Below are positions 17,227 to 25,930 of a stretch of DNA of 64,000 bases, in pieces. Below the pieces are notes generated by a model that did not search any database, was not told where the DNA came from, and was given only the letters and a program-made list of their open reading frames with translations. The DNA lies in the NCBI RefSeq assembly GCF_003634695.1, contig NZ_RBWV01000014.1, positions 248,001 to 312,000 on the forward strand, given 5' to 3'. Made by a program: the position numbers and the translations under genes. How positions within the stretch are numbered: the stretch's first letter is position 1; each line of letters starts with the position of its first letter. Origin of the DNA: Motilibacter peucedani. Its GTDB lineage: Bacteria > Actinomycetota > Actinomycetes > Motilibacterales > Motilibacteraceae.

Positions 17227-18089
17227 AGGTCTTCGTCGCTGACCGCCGAGCCGCCCTTCTGCACCCCCATGAACTCCTCGTAGGCGCGCACGATGTGACC
17301 GGGCTGCCCCCACTTCATCAGCCGGCCCTCGTGGAGCCAGATGGCCTCGTTGCACATCGCTCGGATGCTCGCGAGCCCGTGGGTGACGAGCAGCACCGTG
17401 CGTGAGGTGTCCTCGACGACCAGCTCGCGCATCTTGGCCTCGGCGCGCTGCTTGAACTTCGCGTCGCCGGCCGAGAGCGCCTCGTCGACGATGAGCACGT
17501 CGGGCTCCATGTGGACGGCCACGGCGAAGGCGACGCGGGAGTACTGCCCGGAGGAGTAGGTGCGCATCGGGCGCTCGAGGATGTGCATGTCGACGCCGGT
17601 GAAGTCGGCGATCTCCTCGAAGCGGCGCTCGATCGCCGCCCGCGACAGCCCCGCGGCGAGCCCGCCGAGCAGGATGTTCTCGCGGCCGGAGAGGTTGCCG
17701 TTGAAGCCGACGCCGAGCGCCAGCAGCGTCGAGACGCGCCCGTTGACGACGATGCGGCCCTTGCTCGGCGGGAGGATGCCGGCGACGGCGCGCATGAGCG
17801 TCGACTTGCCCGCGCCGTTGGCGCCGACCACGCCCAGCACCGCCCCGGGCATGACGTCGACGGAGACGTTCTTGAGCGCCTCGACCTCGTAGACCTCGCG
17901 CCGGCGGCGGCGCACCTGCGCGGCCAGCCGGGCGCGGAGGTCCTGCTTGCCCAGGCGGGCGCGCTCGGCCCGCGTCAGCTGCGGCGCCTCGACCGAGACC
18001 CGGTAGGTGACCGACAGGTCCTGGATGCTGATGGCCGGCTCGTGGGTCGTGCGCCGGGCCTGCAGCTCAGAGACGGAAAGCAAACTCAC
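17223..18089 (-). CDS. Polysaccharide ABC exporter, ATP-binding subunit (Wzt/TagH-like)
   Basis: A 288-residue ATPase. Walker A is GANGAGKST, the signature motif is the divergent YSSGQYSR, Walker B is DVLIVDEALSAGD, and the switch histidine is in LVTHG. The long basic insert before Walker A and the VGFNGNLSGRENILLGG segment are typical of polysaccharide and teichoic acid exporters. It lacks the extra C-terminal sugar-binding domain of some Wzt proteins. It pairs with the permease just upstream; the GTG at 18089 overlaps the permease end by 23 nt, and GGGAG lies unusually close to it, so a later start is possible. Confidence 0.88.
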   Translation of the reverse strand: MSLLSVSELQARRTTHEPAISIQDLSVTYRVSVEAPQLTRAERARLGKQDLRARLAAQVRRRRREVYEVEALKNVSVDVMPGAVLGVVGANGAGKSTLMRAVAGILPPSKGRIVVNGRVSTLLALGVGFNGNLSGRENILLGGLAAGLSRAAIERRFEEIADFTGVDMHILERPMRTYSSGQYSRVAFAVAVHMEPDVLIVDEALSAGDAKFKQRAEAKMRELVVEDTSRTVLLVTHGLASIRAMCNEAIWLHEGRLMKWGQPGHIVRAYEEFMGVQKGGSAVSDEDL

Positions 18090-18903
18090 GCTCCCGGGAG
18101 ACGAAGAACAGCCCGCCGACGACGAAGATCGCGAGCGCCCAGGCGGTGCCGGCCAGCCACCAGCTCAGCGGCAGGACGTCGCCCTGCACGAGCAGCTCGC
18201 TCCAGCACGCCATGACGTAGAAGAGCGGGTTGAGCGGGTGGGTCCAGCCCGGGAACCGCTCGACGGTCAGCAGCACCGGCGAGAGGTAGAGCCAGATGCG
18301 GATCATGTAGGGCAGGAAGCTCGACGTGTCGCGCACGAACACCTGCAGGGTGGCGAAGAACATCGCGAGCCCGGCGCCCATCACGGTCATCTGGGCGATG
18401 CTCACGACGCCGAGCAGCAGGTGCGGGCCGATCGGGCAGCCCTGGATCACGTGGACGACGGCGTAGACGACCAGCGTCGGCAGGAAGCGCCAGAACGCGA
18501 CCAGCGTGGACGACAGCGGCAGCAGCGCCCGCGGGAACGCGGTGTTGATGAGCAGCTTGCCGCTCTTGGTGACCGAGCGGGCGCCCTGGCTCAGGCAGCC
18601 GGTGACGTAGTAGTAGGCGAACAGCCCGGCGAGCAGGTGCGCGAAGTAGTAGGGCTTCGCCGAGGCGCTGCTGTGGCTGAGGACCCGCACGAGCAGGAAG
18701 TAGACGGTGCCCAGCAGGAGCGGGTTGAGCACCAGCCAGAGCTGCCCGAACACCGTGTCGACGTTCTGAGTGTGCAGCTCGGCCCGGGAGAACTCGACCG
18801 CGAACTCGCGACGCGCCCAGAGCTGGCGGAAGTAGCGCCCCAGCGGCGGCAGACCGACCTTGTGCGGCTCGTAGACGTGGCGCTCGAGCGCTGTTTCGGC
18901 CAT
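18067..18903 (-). CDS. Polysaccharide ABC-2 exporter, permease subunit (Wzm/TagG-like)
   Basis: A 278-residue membrane protein with about six transmembrane segments, preceded by an amphipathic N-terminus (YFRQLWARREFAVEFSRAEL) common in TagG/Wzm permeases. Segments VFGQLWLVLNPLLLGTVYF and FLPYMIRIWLYLSPVLLTV are characteristic. With the coupled ATPase it would carry lipid-linked polysaccharide across the membrane. The ATG at 18903 has GAGGAG about ten bases upstream, and a TAGGAT -10 box lies at 18962-18967, so the exporter pair can be transcribed separately from the glycosyltransferases upstream. Confidence 0.88.
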   Translation of the reverse strand: MAETALERHVYEPHKVGLPPLGRYFRQLWARREFAVEFSRAELHTQNVDTVFGQLWLVLNPLLLGTVYFLLVRVLSHSSASAKPYYFAHLLAGLFAYYYVTGCLSQGARSVTKSGKLLINTAFPRALLPLSSTLVAFWRFLPTLVVYAVVHVIQGCPIGPHLLLGVVSIAQMTVMGAGLAMFFATLQVFVRDTSSFLPYMIRIWLYLSPVLLTVERFPGWTHPLNPLFYVMACWSELLVQGDVLPLSWWLAGTAWALAIFVVGGLFFVSREREFAFRL

Positions 18904-18961
18904 GCGGCGGCTCGCTCCTCGCGCTGCTGGTGACGGACGGCTGGGGACGGACGACTGACGA

Positions 18962-18967
18962 ATCCTA
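18962..18967 (-). promoter_or_regulatory. -10 box TAGGAT built on the upstream stop codon
   Basis: The TAG stop of the glycosyltransferase (18967-18965) is the first half of TAGGAT. A start about 7 nt downstream would give a leader of about 50 nt carrying the GAGGAG site of the permease. Confidence 0.45.
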
Positions 18968-20107
18968 CTGGCCCAGCCGCTCGTAGACGCCGAGCAGAGC
19001 CGCGCCGTCGGTCTCCCACGAGAGCGCGTGCTGGGCCGCCCGGACGTTGCCCACCAGCTCGGGCCAGCGCTCGACCGCCTCCCGCACCGCGCGCACGAGG
19101 CCCGCGGAGTCGCCGGGGGCGTAGAGCGTGCCGAGCCCGTGCGCGCGCACGACGCCCGCCAGCTCGTCGACGTCGGTGGCGACGACCGGCACGCCGACGC
19201 GTACGGCCAGGAACAGCTTGTTGGGCAGCGCCACGCGGTGGTTGAGCCAGCGCGCCGAGTGCGTGACCAGCGCGAGCCCGGCCGAGGCGAGCAGCGCCTC
19301 GGCCTCGGGCAGCGGGACGCTGGGCCGCACGCGCACCGGGCCGGCGTCGAAGGAGGCCAGCCAGGTCTCGTCGGCGGGCCCGATGCAGGTGACCTCGAGC
19401 TCGGGCAGGGAGCGAGCCGCGGCGGCGATCGTCTCGAGCTCGCGGTAGGGCGCCATGCGCCCGGCGTAGACCGCGCCGACGGGCGCCGCGGCCAGCGGGA
19501 GGGGGCTCTCGAGCGCGGGGAACGTGTTGCGTACGACCGTGACGTGCTCCCAGCCGAAGCGCCGGCGCAGCAGCGTGGCGACCCCCGGCCCGACGGTGAC
19601 CACCGCATCGGCACGCGCGCCCAGCGCCTTCTCGGCGGTCAGGTCTCGCCGGGTCGCCCACGGCGTGGGCCGCGCGGTGCGCGGGCGCCCCGACCAGAAC
19701 TCGTGGGTGTCGTAGACCAGCCGGGCGCCCTTGGCGGCGGCCAGCCGGGCGCCGAGCGCGAGGGTGTTGAAGTCGTGGGCGTGCACGACGTCGGCGTCGA
19801 TGCCGCGCGCGAGCGTCTCGGCCGCGGCGGTCCAGCGCGCCAGCACCCCGGCGTTGTGGCGCGGGAGCAGCGCCCAGCGGGCGGCGCGCAGGTGGGGCGG
19901 CAGCGTACGCGGCTGCGCTCCCCCGCGCCGGAGCCCCGTGCCGCCGCCGGCGGAGTGCACCGTCACCCCCGCGGGGGGTGCCCAGCCCGCCGGCACGTCG
20001 CGGCCGACGACGTGCACCGAGTGCCCGGCGCCCGCCAGCGTCGTCGCCTCGCGGACCACCCGCGAGTCGTTCGCGACGTCGGAGGTGACCAGCATGAGGA
20101 CGCGCAC
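18965..20107 (-). CDS. Glycosyltransferase, GT4 family
   Basis: A 380-residue enzyme similar in layout to the GT4 half of the 5734-8379 gene. It starts VRVLMLVTSDVANDSRVVRE and contains DVVHAHDFNTLALGARLA, LVYDTHEFWSGR (the DTHE motif), VYAGRMAPYRELETI and VALPNKLFLAVRVGVPVV. The GTG at 20107 overlaps the TAG stop of the GT2 gene (TAGTG). It probably adds a sugar to the growing chain. Its own stop provides the TA of the exporter promoter. Confidence 0.85.
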   Translation of the reverse strand: MRVLMLVTSDVANDSRVVREATTLAGAGHSVHVVGRDVPAGWAPPAGVTVHSAGGGTGLRRGGAQPRTLPPHLRAARWALLPRHNAGVLARWTAAAETLARGIDADVVHAHDFNTLALGARLAAAKGARLVYDTHEFWSGRPRTARPTPWATRRDLTAEKALGARADAVVTVGPGVATLLRRRFGWEHVTVVRNTFPALESPLPLAAAPVGAVYAGRMAPYRELETIAAAARSLPELEVTCIGPADETWLASFDAGPVRVRPSVPLPEAEALLASAGLALVTHSARWLNHRVALPNKLFLAVRVGVPVVATDVDELAGVVRAHGLGTLYAPGDSAGLVRAVREAVERWPELVGNVRAAQHALSWETDGAALLGVYERLGQ

Positions 20108-21171
20108 TACGCGCCGCCGGGTGCAGCGGAGCCGGCTGCGCCGGTGCGGCGCGGGTAGGGCTCCCAGCGGGGCGGCACGAGCGAGCGCGGGCTGGTGAGG
20201 AAGCCGGCGCCCCAGGCCAGGTGCATCGTCGCGTAGACCACCGGCAGCAGCGCGAGCGCGCGGGGCGGGAGCCCGCGCCCGGTGAGCGCGGCACCGCCGA
20301 CGAGGGCCGCCGCGTAGCCGAGCGGGAGGGCGAAGCCCACGGGGTGGACGAGGATGCCCACCACCGTGCCGGCGCTGACCGCGACCAGCACGGCCGGCGC
20401 GGCGAGGTAGCGCGGCGAGGCGGTGCCCGAGTGCCGGCGCATGACCACCCGGCGCCAGCGCCCGTAGTGGAAGTACTGCCTGGCCAGCGCCTCCACGTCG
20501 GCGCGCGGCCGGTAGGAGACGCGCAGCTCGGGCGAGAACCAGACCAGGCCGCCCGCCTCGCGGATGCGGTGGTTGAGCTCCCAGTCCTGGGCGCGCTGGA
20601 ACGACTCGTCGTAGCCGCCCAGCCGCTCGAGGGTCGCGCGGCGGAAGACGCCGAGGTAGACCGTGTCGGCCGGGCCGGCCTGCCCGCCGGTGTGGAAGCG
20701 GGCGCCGCCCACACCGAGCCAGGTGGTCATCGCCCGCGCGACGGCCTGCTGGAAGGCGGTCTCGCCCTCGGCAGCCATGACGCCGCCCACGTTGTCGGCG
20801 CCCGTGGCCTGCAGCAGCTCGACCGCGGTGGCGATGTAGCCCGGGCCGAGCATGCCGTGGCCGTCGACGCGGACCACGACGTCGTGGCTGGCGGCCGCGA
20901 TGCCGGCGTTGAGCCCCGCCGGGGTGCGCCCGCTGGGGTTGCGCACCGTGCGGATGCGCGCGTCGGCGCTGGCCAGCTCGGCGGCGATGGCGTCGGTGCG
21001 GTCCTTCGACGGCCCGAGCGCGAGGACGAGCTCGATCTCGCCGGGGTAGTCCTGCTCCAGGACGTGGCGCACGGCCGTGCGCAGGTGCCGCTCCTCGTTC
21101 AGCACCGGCATGACGACCGACACGGCCGGCACGCCCGCAGAGGCGGGTGGACGAGGAGGGGTGCTCTGCAT
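20107..21171 (-). CDS. Membrane glycosyltransferase family 2 (ExoA-like)
   Basis: A 354-residue GT-A fold enzyme: VSVVMPVLNEERHLRTAV near residue 20, VVVRVDGHGMLGPGYI with the metal-binding aspartate around residue 100, GGYDESFQRAQDWELNHRI with the ED/QDWE-type catalytic region, then a C-terminal hydrophobic part (about residues 245-320) with three or four membrane helices. The ATG at 21171 is chosen; TACGGT lies ten bases before it. A GTG at 21183 falls inside that box and is less likely. ExoA-type enzymes often start or extend a lipid-linked exopolysaccharide chain. First gene of the operon running to 18965. Confidence 0.85.
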   Translation of the reverse strand: MQSTPPRPPASAGVPAVSVVMPVLNEERHLRTAVRHVLEQDYPGEIELVLALGPSKDRTDAIAAELASADARIRTVRNPSGRTPAGLNAGIAAASHDVVVRVDGHGMLGPGYIATAVELLQATGADNVGGVMAAEGETAFQQAVARAMTTWLGVGGARFHTGGQAGPADTVYLGVFRRATLERLGGYDESFQRAQDWELNHRIREAGGLVWFSPELRVSYRPRADVEALARQYFHYGRWRRVVMRRHSGTASPRYLAAPAVLVAVSAGTVVGILVHPVGFALPLGYAAALVGGAALTGRGLPPRALALLPVVYATMHLAWGAGFLTSPRSLVPPRWEPYPRRTGAAGSAAPGGA

Positions 21172-21350
21172 GGCGCCCGCCACCGTACCGGCTGGCCCCC
21201 GGGGCGGCGTGCCGACAGACCGGACATCCGTGCCCGACGTACGCTGAGGTGAGCGCCGTCGCCGTCCGACAGGGATCCGTACGCAGCAGCCGTGCGTTGG
21301 CCCCTACGTCGCACCCACCCTCCCTCTCGAGAGAGCAGGCACCCGCCCCC

Positions 21351-22883
21351 ATGACCTACCCCGCGGACCCCGGACGCCCGGCCGAGCCGTACGCAGCGAC
21401 CCCGGTCCTGCCGCCCGAGCTCGACCCGCGCGGTCCCCGGCGCGGTGGCGGCGGGCGGCGCCGCAGGGTCGTGGTGCGGGTCACGGCCACGCTCTCGGCG
21501 CTGGTGGTGGCGGGGGCGGCGACGCTCTACGGCCTCGACGCGTGGGGCAACTCGAAGCTCACGCGCATCGACCCGTTCGCCGCCGACGGCGGCGTCACGC
21601 AGCCGGCCAAGCTGTCGGCCGACGCCGAGAACTTCCTGCTGGTCGGCTCCGACAGCCGCGAGGGCATGAGCCGCAACGACACCGCCCGGCTGCACGTCGG
21701 CACCACGGCCAGCGCGGCGGGCGAGCGCGCCGACACGATGATCCTGCTGCACATCGGCAAGGGCACCGGCAAGGCCGTGATGGTCAGCTTCCCCCGCGAC
21801 TCCTACGTGACGATCCCCGCGCACCGGGGCTCCGCCGGCCAGACGGTCCCCGCCGCCAAGAACAAGATCAACGACGCGTTCGCCGAGGGCGGTCCCGCGC
21901 TGGCGATCGAGACGGTGGCGCAGGCGACCGGCATCCACATCGACCACTACGTCGAGATCAACTTCCTCGGCTTCGAGCGCATGGTCAACGCCGTCGGCGG
22001 CGTGACCGTCTGCACGCCGAAGACGCTCAAGGACCACGACTCGGGGCTCGACCTCAGCGCCGGCACCCACAAGATCGACGGCGAGACGGCGCTGAAGTAC
22101 GCGCGCGCCCGCCACATCGACAGCGACTTCGGACGCATCGGCCGGCAGCAGAAGCTGCTCGCGTCGCTGCTGCGCAAGGTCACGAGCGCGGGCACCCTCT
22201 CGAACCCGTTCAAGCTCAAGCGGCTGGTCAGTGCGGCGCTCGAGTCGATCAAGGTCGACAAGGACCTCTCGCAGGGCGACATGATCAGCCTGGCCAAGCG
22301 GCTCAACGGGCTCTCGCCCTCGAAGGTGACCTTCGCCTCCATCCCGGTCGCCGACGACAACTACAACCCGCCCGGCCCGGTCGCCGCCGCGGTGCTGTGG
22401 GAGCAGGCCCAGGCGCAGCAGCTGTTCAACGCCATCAGCAAGGACGAGCCCGTCGGCCCGGCGGCGACGCCCGCGCCGTCGTCGTCGTCCTCGGTGAGCG
22501 CCACCACCCCGCCCTCGCAGGTCCGCGTGCGGGTGCTCAACGGCGCCGGGGTCAAGGGCCTCGCGGCCCGGGCGGCGGGCGACCTGGGCAAGGCCGGGTT
22601 CGCCGTTGCCGGCACCGGGAACGCCGCCACGGCCACCGGCGCCCAGACGGTCATCCGCTACGACCCGCGCTGGTCGACCTCGCTCAAGACGCTCCAGGCG
22701 GCGCTGCCCGCGGCGACGCTCACGCCCGTCAAGGGGCTCGGCGGCACCTTCCAGGTCGTCGCCGGGTCGTCGTGGAGCGGTGCGCAGAGCGTGAAGCTCG
22801 TCACGCCGAGGCGCACCAGCGCCACCGCGTCGGGCACGCCCGCGGTGCAGACCCGCACGGCCGCCGACACCGCCTGCACCTGA
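21351..22883 (+). CDS. LytR-CpsA-Psr (LCP) family cell-wall glycopolymer transferase
   Basis: A 510-residue membrane-anchored protein. A proline-rich cytoplasmic N-terminus and a basic patch (about 30-42) precede one transmembrane helix (about 43-65). The extracellular LCP domain follows (NFLLVGSDSRE, SFPRDSYVTIP, INDAFAEGGP, GIHIDHYVEINF, ALKYARARH). A Ser/Pro linker leads to a C-terminal LytR_C domain (VRVRVLNGAGVKGLAARAA). LCP proteins move polymers from lipid carriers to peptidoglycan, so this is the probable attachment step for the locus. The ATG is chosen by domain layout; an in-frame GTG at 21249 would add 34 residues. The 179-nt upstream gap has a TACGCT box at 21240-21245. Confidence 0.93.
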   Translation: MTYPADPGRPAEPYAATPVLPPELDPRGPRRGGGGRRRRVVVRVTATLSALVVAGAATLYGLDAWGNSKLTRIDPFAADGGVTQPAKLSADAENFLLVGSDSREGMSRNDTARLHVGTTASAAGERADTMILLHIGKGTGKAVMVSFPRDSYVTIPAHRGSAGQTVPAAKNKINDAFAEGGPALAIETVAQATGIHIDHYVEINFLGFERMVNAVGGVTVCTPKTLKDHDSGLDLSAGTHKIDGETALKYARARHIDSDFGRIGRQQKLLASLLRKVTSAGTLSNPFKLKRLVSAALESIKVDKDLSQGDMISLAKRLNGLSPSKVTFASIPVADDNYNPPGPVAAAVLWEQAQAQQLFNAISKDEPVGPAATPAPSSSSSVSATTPPSQVRVRVLNGAGVKGLAARAAGDLGKAGFAVAGTGNAATATGAQTVIRYDPRWSTSLKTLQAALPAATLTPVKGLGGTFQVVAGSSWSGAQSVKLVTPRRTSATASGTPAVQTRTAADTACT

Positions 22884-22948
22884 CCGCCAGGCGCGCAGTG
22901 ACGCAGTCGACCCCCGTTCGAGGGTCGCCGGGGCGGTGCCGGGGCCGA

Positions 22949-22954
22949 TAGTCT
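22949..22954 (+). promoter_or_regulatory. Leaderless -10 box TAGTCT of the UDP-glucose dehydrogenase gene
   Basis: TAGTCT ends 7 nt before the ATG at 22962, with only C-rich sequence between and no Shine-Dalgarno. Confidence 0.55.
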
Positions 22955-22961
22955 CGCCCCC

Positions 22962-24284
22962 ATGAGCGCACCCCGTATCACCGTGCTAGGCACGGGCTAT
23001 CTCGGCGCGACCCACGCTGTGTGCATGGCGGCACTCGGTTTTGAGGTCCTCGGCATGGACGTCGACAAAGCCAAGGTCGAAGCTCTGGCCGCCGGCCAAC
23101 TTCCTTTCTACGAGCCAGGACTGGACACCCTCCTGGTCGAGCAGCTCGCGACGGGGCGGCTGCGCTTCACGACCTCGTACGCCGAGGTCGCCGAGTTCGG
23201 CGACGTCCACTTCATCGGGGTCGGCACCCCGCAGAAGCCGGGCGAGAACGCCGCTGACATGCGCTACGTCGACGCCGTCGTGGACGGCCTCGCACCCCAC
23301 CTGACCCGGCCCTGCCTGATCGCCGGCAAGTCGACGGTGCCCGTGGGCACCGCCGAGCGCCTGGCCGACCGCGTGGCCGAGCTGGCCCCGGCCGGCGCCG
23401 ACGCCGAGCTGTGCTGGAACCCCGAGTTCCTGCGCGAGGGCTTCGCCGTCGAGGACACGCTGCACCCCGACCGCCTGGTCTTCGGCGTCCGCTCCGAGAA
23501 GGCCGAGCAGACGCTGCGGGAGGTCTACGCGACCCCGATCGGCGAGGGCACCCCGGTCGTCGTCACCGACTTCGCGACCGCCCAGCTGGTCAAGGTCGCT
23601 GCGAACTCCTTCCTGGCGACCAAGATCTCGTTCATCAACGCCATGGCCGAGGTGTGCGAGGCGGCCGGCGGCAACGTCGTCACGCTCGCCGACGCGATCG
23701 GCTACGACGCCCGCATCGGGCGCCGCTTCCTCAACGCCGGCCTCGGCTTCGGCGGCGGCTGCCTGCCCAAGGACATCCGCGCGTTCATGGCGCGCGCCGG
23801 CGAGCTCGGCGCGGGCGAGGCCCTGACCTTCCTGCAGGAGGTCGACGCGATCAACATGCGCCGCCGCACCCGCACGGTCGACCTGGCCAAGGAGCTGCTC
23901 GGCGGCACCGTCCTGGGCGCCCGTGTCGCCGTGCTCGGCGCCGCGTTCAAGCCCGACAGCGACGACGTGCGCGACTCCCCGGCGCTCGCGGTCGCGGCCT
24001 CCCTGCAGCTGCAGGGCGCCCAGGTCGTCGTCTACGACCCGGAGGCCAACGCCAACGCCAAGCGGGTCTTCCCCACGCTGCGCTGCGTCGACTCGGCCAC
24101 CGAGGCGATCACCGGCGCCGACGTGATCCTCCACCTGACCGAGTGGAAGGAGTTCCGCGAGCTCGACCCGGTGCAGGTCGCGACCATGGTCGAGCAGCGC
24201 AACATCGTCGACGGCCGCAACGCGCTCGACGTCGACGCCTGGCGCGGTGCCGGCTGGCACTACCGCTCGCTCGGCCGCCCCTGA
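22962..24284 (+). CDS. UDP-glucose 6-dehydrogenase
   Basis: A 440-residue NAD-dependent dehydrogenase that makes UDP-glucuronic acid, a building block for acidic polymers. ITVLGTGYLGATHAVCMA is the dinucleotide loop, GKSTVPVGTAERL the central strand, WNPEFLREG the substrate loop, GFGGGCLPKDIRAFM holds the catalytic cysteine, and AFKPDSDDVRDSPAL the C-terminal UDP region. A full-length copy distinct from the truncated dehydrogenase at the left edge, which is of the WecC branch. Transcribed away from the LCP gene by 78 nt with its own promoter. Followed by a strong hairpin at 24301-24341. Confidence 0.93.
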   Translation: MSAPRITVLGTGYLGATHAVCMAALGFEVLGMDVDKAKVEALAAGQLPFYEPGLDTLLVEQLATGRLRFTTSYAEVAEFGDVHFIGVGTPQKPGENAADMRYVDAVVDGLAPHLTRPCLIAGKSTVPVGTAERLADRVAELAPAGADAELCWNPEFLREGFAVEDTLHPDRLVFGVRSEKAEQTLREVYATPIGEGTPVVVTDFATAQLVKVAANSFLATKISFINAMAEVCEAAGGNVVTLADAIGYDARIGRRFLNAGLGFGGGCLPKDIRAFMARAGELGAGEALTFLQEVDAINMRRRTRTVDLAKELLGGTVLGARVAVLGAAFKPDSDDVRDSPALAVAASLQLQGAQVVVYDPEANANAKRVFPTLRCVDSATEAITGADVILHLTEWKEFRELDPVQVATMVEQRNIVDGRNALDVDAWRGAGWHYRSLGRP

Positions 24285-24300
24285 CCCCGTCCCGCACAGC

Positions 24301-24341
24301 CCGAGAGCCGGCCCTCCGCACCAGCGGGAGCCGGCTCTCGG
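24301..24341. terminator. Perfect 12-bp stem hairpin between convergent genes
   Basis: CCGAGAGCCGGC at 24301-24312 pairs with GCCGGCTCTCGG at 24330-24341 across a 17-nt loop. It lies between the 3' ends of the UDP-glucose dehydrogenase and mntH genes and could end transcription from both sides. There is no T run, as is common in GC-rich actinobacteria. Confidence 0.75.
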
Positions 24342-24359
24342 CGGCTCGGGGCACACCGC

Positions 24360-25635
24360 TCAGAGCACGAGCAGGGCGAGCAGTCCCAGGTTCAGCGCGC
24401 TGATCGCGGTCGCGGCGAACACGGCCAGCACGTGGGTGGTGCGGCGGTTGACCAGCTCGCCCATCACCGCCCGGTCCCGCGTGAGCACGACCAGCGGCCA
24501 GAGCGCGAACGGCACCCCGAACGACAGCACCACCTGGCTCAGCACCAGCGCCGTGGTGGGGTCGACCCCTGTCGCCACCACGGCGAGGGCGGGGACCACG
24601 GTCATCAGGCGGCGCAGCGCCGGCGCGATGCACCGGCCGGCGAAGCCCTCGACCACGACGGCGCCGGAGTAGGCGCCGACGGACGACGAGGCGAGGCCGG
24701 AGGCCAGCAGGGCCAAGGCGAACATCACGGCTGACGCGGTGCCGAGCGCGCTGGCGATGCCGGTGTAGGCGCCCTCGATCGAGTCGATGCCCTGCCCCGG
24801 GAAGCCGGCCGCGGCGACGACCACCAGCGAGAGGTTGACCACGGCCGCGACCGAGAGCGCGACGGTGATGTCGAGCCGCGTCGAGCGCAGCAGGCCCCGG
24901 CGCCACGAGCGCTCAACCGGCCCGGACGCCGGGCCGGTGAGGTTGAACCGGTCGCACACGAGCGCGGAGTGCAGGTAGATCGCGTGCGGCATGACCGTCG
25001 CGCCGAGGATTCCGGCGGCAAGCAACAGGGCTGTCGGCGCCCTGCAGGCGAGGCAGGACGCCCGCCGCGAGAGCGCTGGGGCTCGGGCCGGCGCGCCAGG
25101 CCGTGAAGACGAAGCCGACGGCGCAGACGGCCAGCATGGCGGTGACGACGATCTCGAAGCGGTGCTGCCGCGAGCGCTTCTGCAGGGCCAGCACCGCCAT
25201 GGAGGCCACGGTCGTGGTGACGGCGCCGGCGAGCAGCGGCATCCCGAACAGCAGCCACAGCGCCACGGCACCGCCGATGACCTCGGCCAGCTCGGTGGCG
25301 ATCGACACGCACTCGGCCTGCACCCACAGCGCGGTGCTGGTGCGGCGCGACCACCGGCGCCGGCAGAGGACCGGCAGCGAGGCGCCGGTGGCGATGCCGA
25401 GCTTCGCCGAGAGGTACTGCACGAGCATGGCGGTGGCGCTGGCCGCCACGACGACCCAGCAGAGCAGGTAGCCGTAGCGCGCCCCGGCCGTGACGTTCGT
25501 GGCGACGTTGCCGGGGTCGACGTAGGCGACGGCCGCGACGAACGCCGGCCCGAGCGACCCGACGGCGGCGCGGGCGGACCGCGGCCGCCGCGTACGAGGC
25601 AGGGGCAGCTCGAGGCCCGCGTCGACGACCGTCAC
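24360..25635 (-). pseudogene. mntH: NRAMP-family Mn2+ transporter (MntH), frameshifted as read
   Basis: From the GTG at 25635 the frame encodes VAAVAYVDPGNVATNV, holding the DPGN metal-binding motif of helix 1, and runs to about residue 195 (ALAAGVLPRLQG). It then leaves frame between 25,032 and 25,050. In the next frame the protein resumes as LLLAAGILGATVMPHAIYLH, holding the MPH motif of helix 6, and ends at 24360. The whole length is one base more than a multiple of three; one base less restores about 424 residues, normal for MntH. Both metal motifs and all helices are kept, so this is a recent mutation or a sequencing error. Its start overlaps the stop of a 56-codon gene (GTGA), and it lies downstream of a manganese catalase. 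Confidence 0.8.
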
Positions 25636-25802
25636 GACCGTTGGCCCGGGTGCCGGCGCGCCCGGTAGGCGGCGCGCCCGACGACGTAGGCGAGCAGCCC
25701 CGTCCCCGCGAGCGACGCGGAGGCGGAGCCGGAGAACACCGCGACCGACGTGGCGGCCGCGTAGCAGCAGGGCAGCGCAGACTTCGTTGCAGACGTCGAC
25801 AT
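25632..25802 (-). CDS. Small 56-residue hydrophobic peptide coupled to mntH
   Basis: A short ORF from the ATG at 25802 whose TGA overlaps the mntH GTG (GTGA), the coupling seen between many real genes here. The product has a lysine-cysteine N-terminus (TKSALPCCYAAA), a small-residue hydrophobic segment of about 25 residues (VAVFSGSASASLAGTGLLAY) that could span the membrane, and a basic tail (GRAAYRARRHPGQRS). I know no family for it. It could be a leader peptide for mntH translation or a small transporter partner. It is also possible that it is not translated. Confidence 0.4.
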   Translation of the reverse strand: MSTSATKSALPCCYAAATSVAVFSGSASASLAGTGLLAYVVGRAAYRARRHPGQRS

Positions 25803-25892
25803 GGCGAGGGCTCCGCACTCGGGGACTGGACAGGCGTGGTCTTTGCTCGATCGGGCAGGACGGTTCGCACGGTTCTCGAGGCAGGGAGGTCA

Positions 25893-25921
25893 GGTCGCCC
25901 GGGCGCACGGCCCGGGCGACC
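25893..25921 (-). terminator. Perfect 12-bp hairpin after the manganese catalase gene
   Basis: GGTCGCCCGGGC pairs perfectly with GCCCGGGCGACC across a 5-nt loop, nine bases past the catalase stop. It probably ends or attenuates transcription before the 56-codon gene and mntH. The rest of the 128-nt gap shows no other feature. Confidence 0.75.
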
Positions 25922-25930
25922 CGGACCGGC

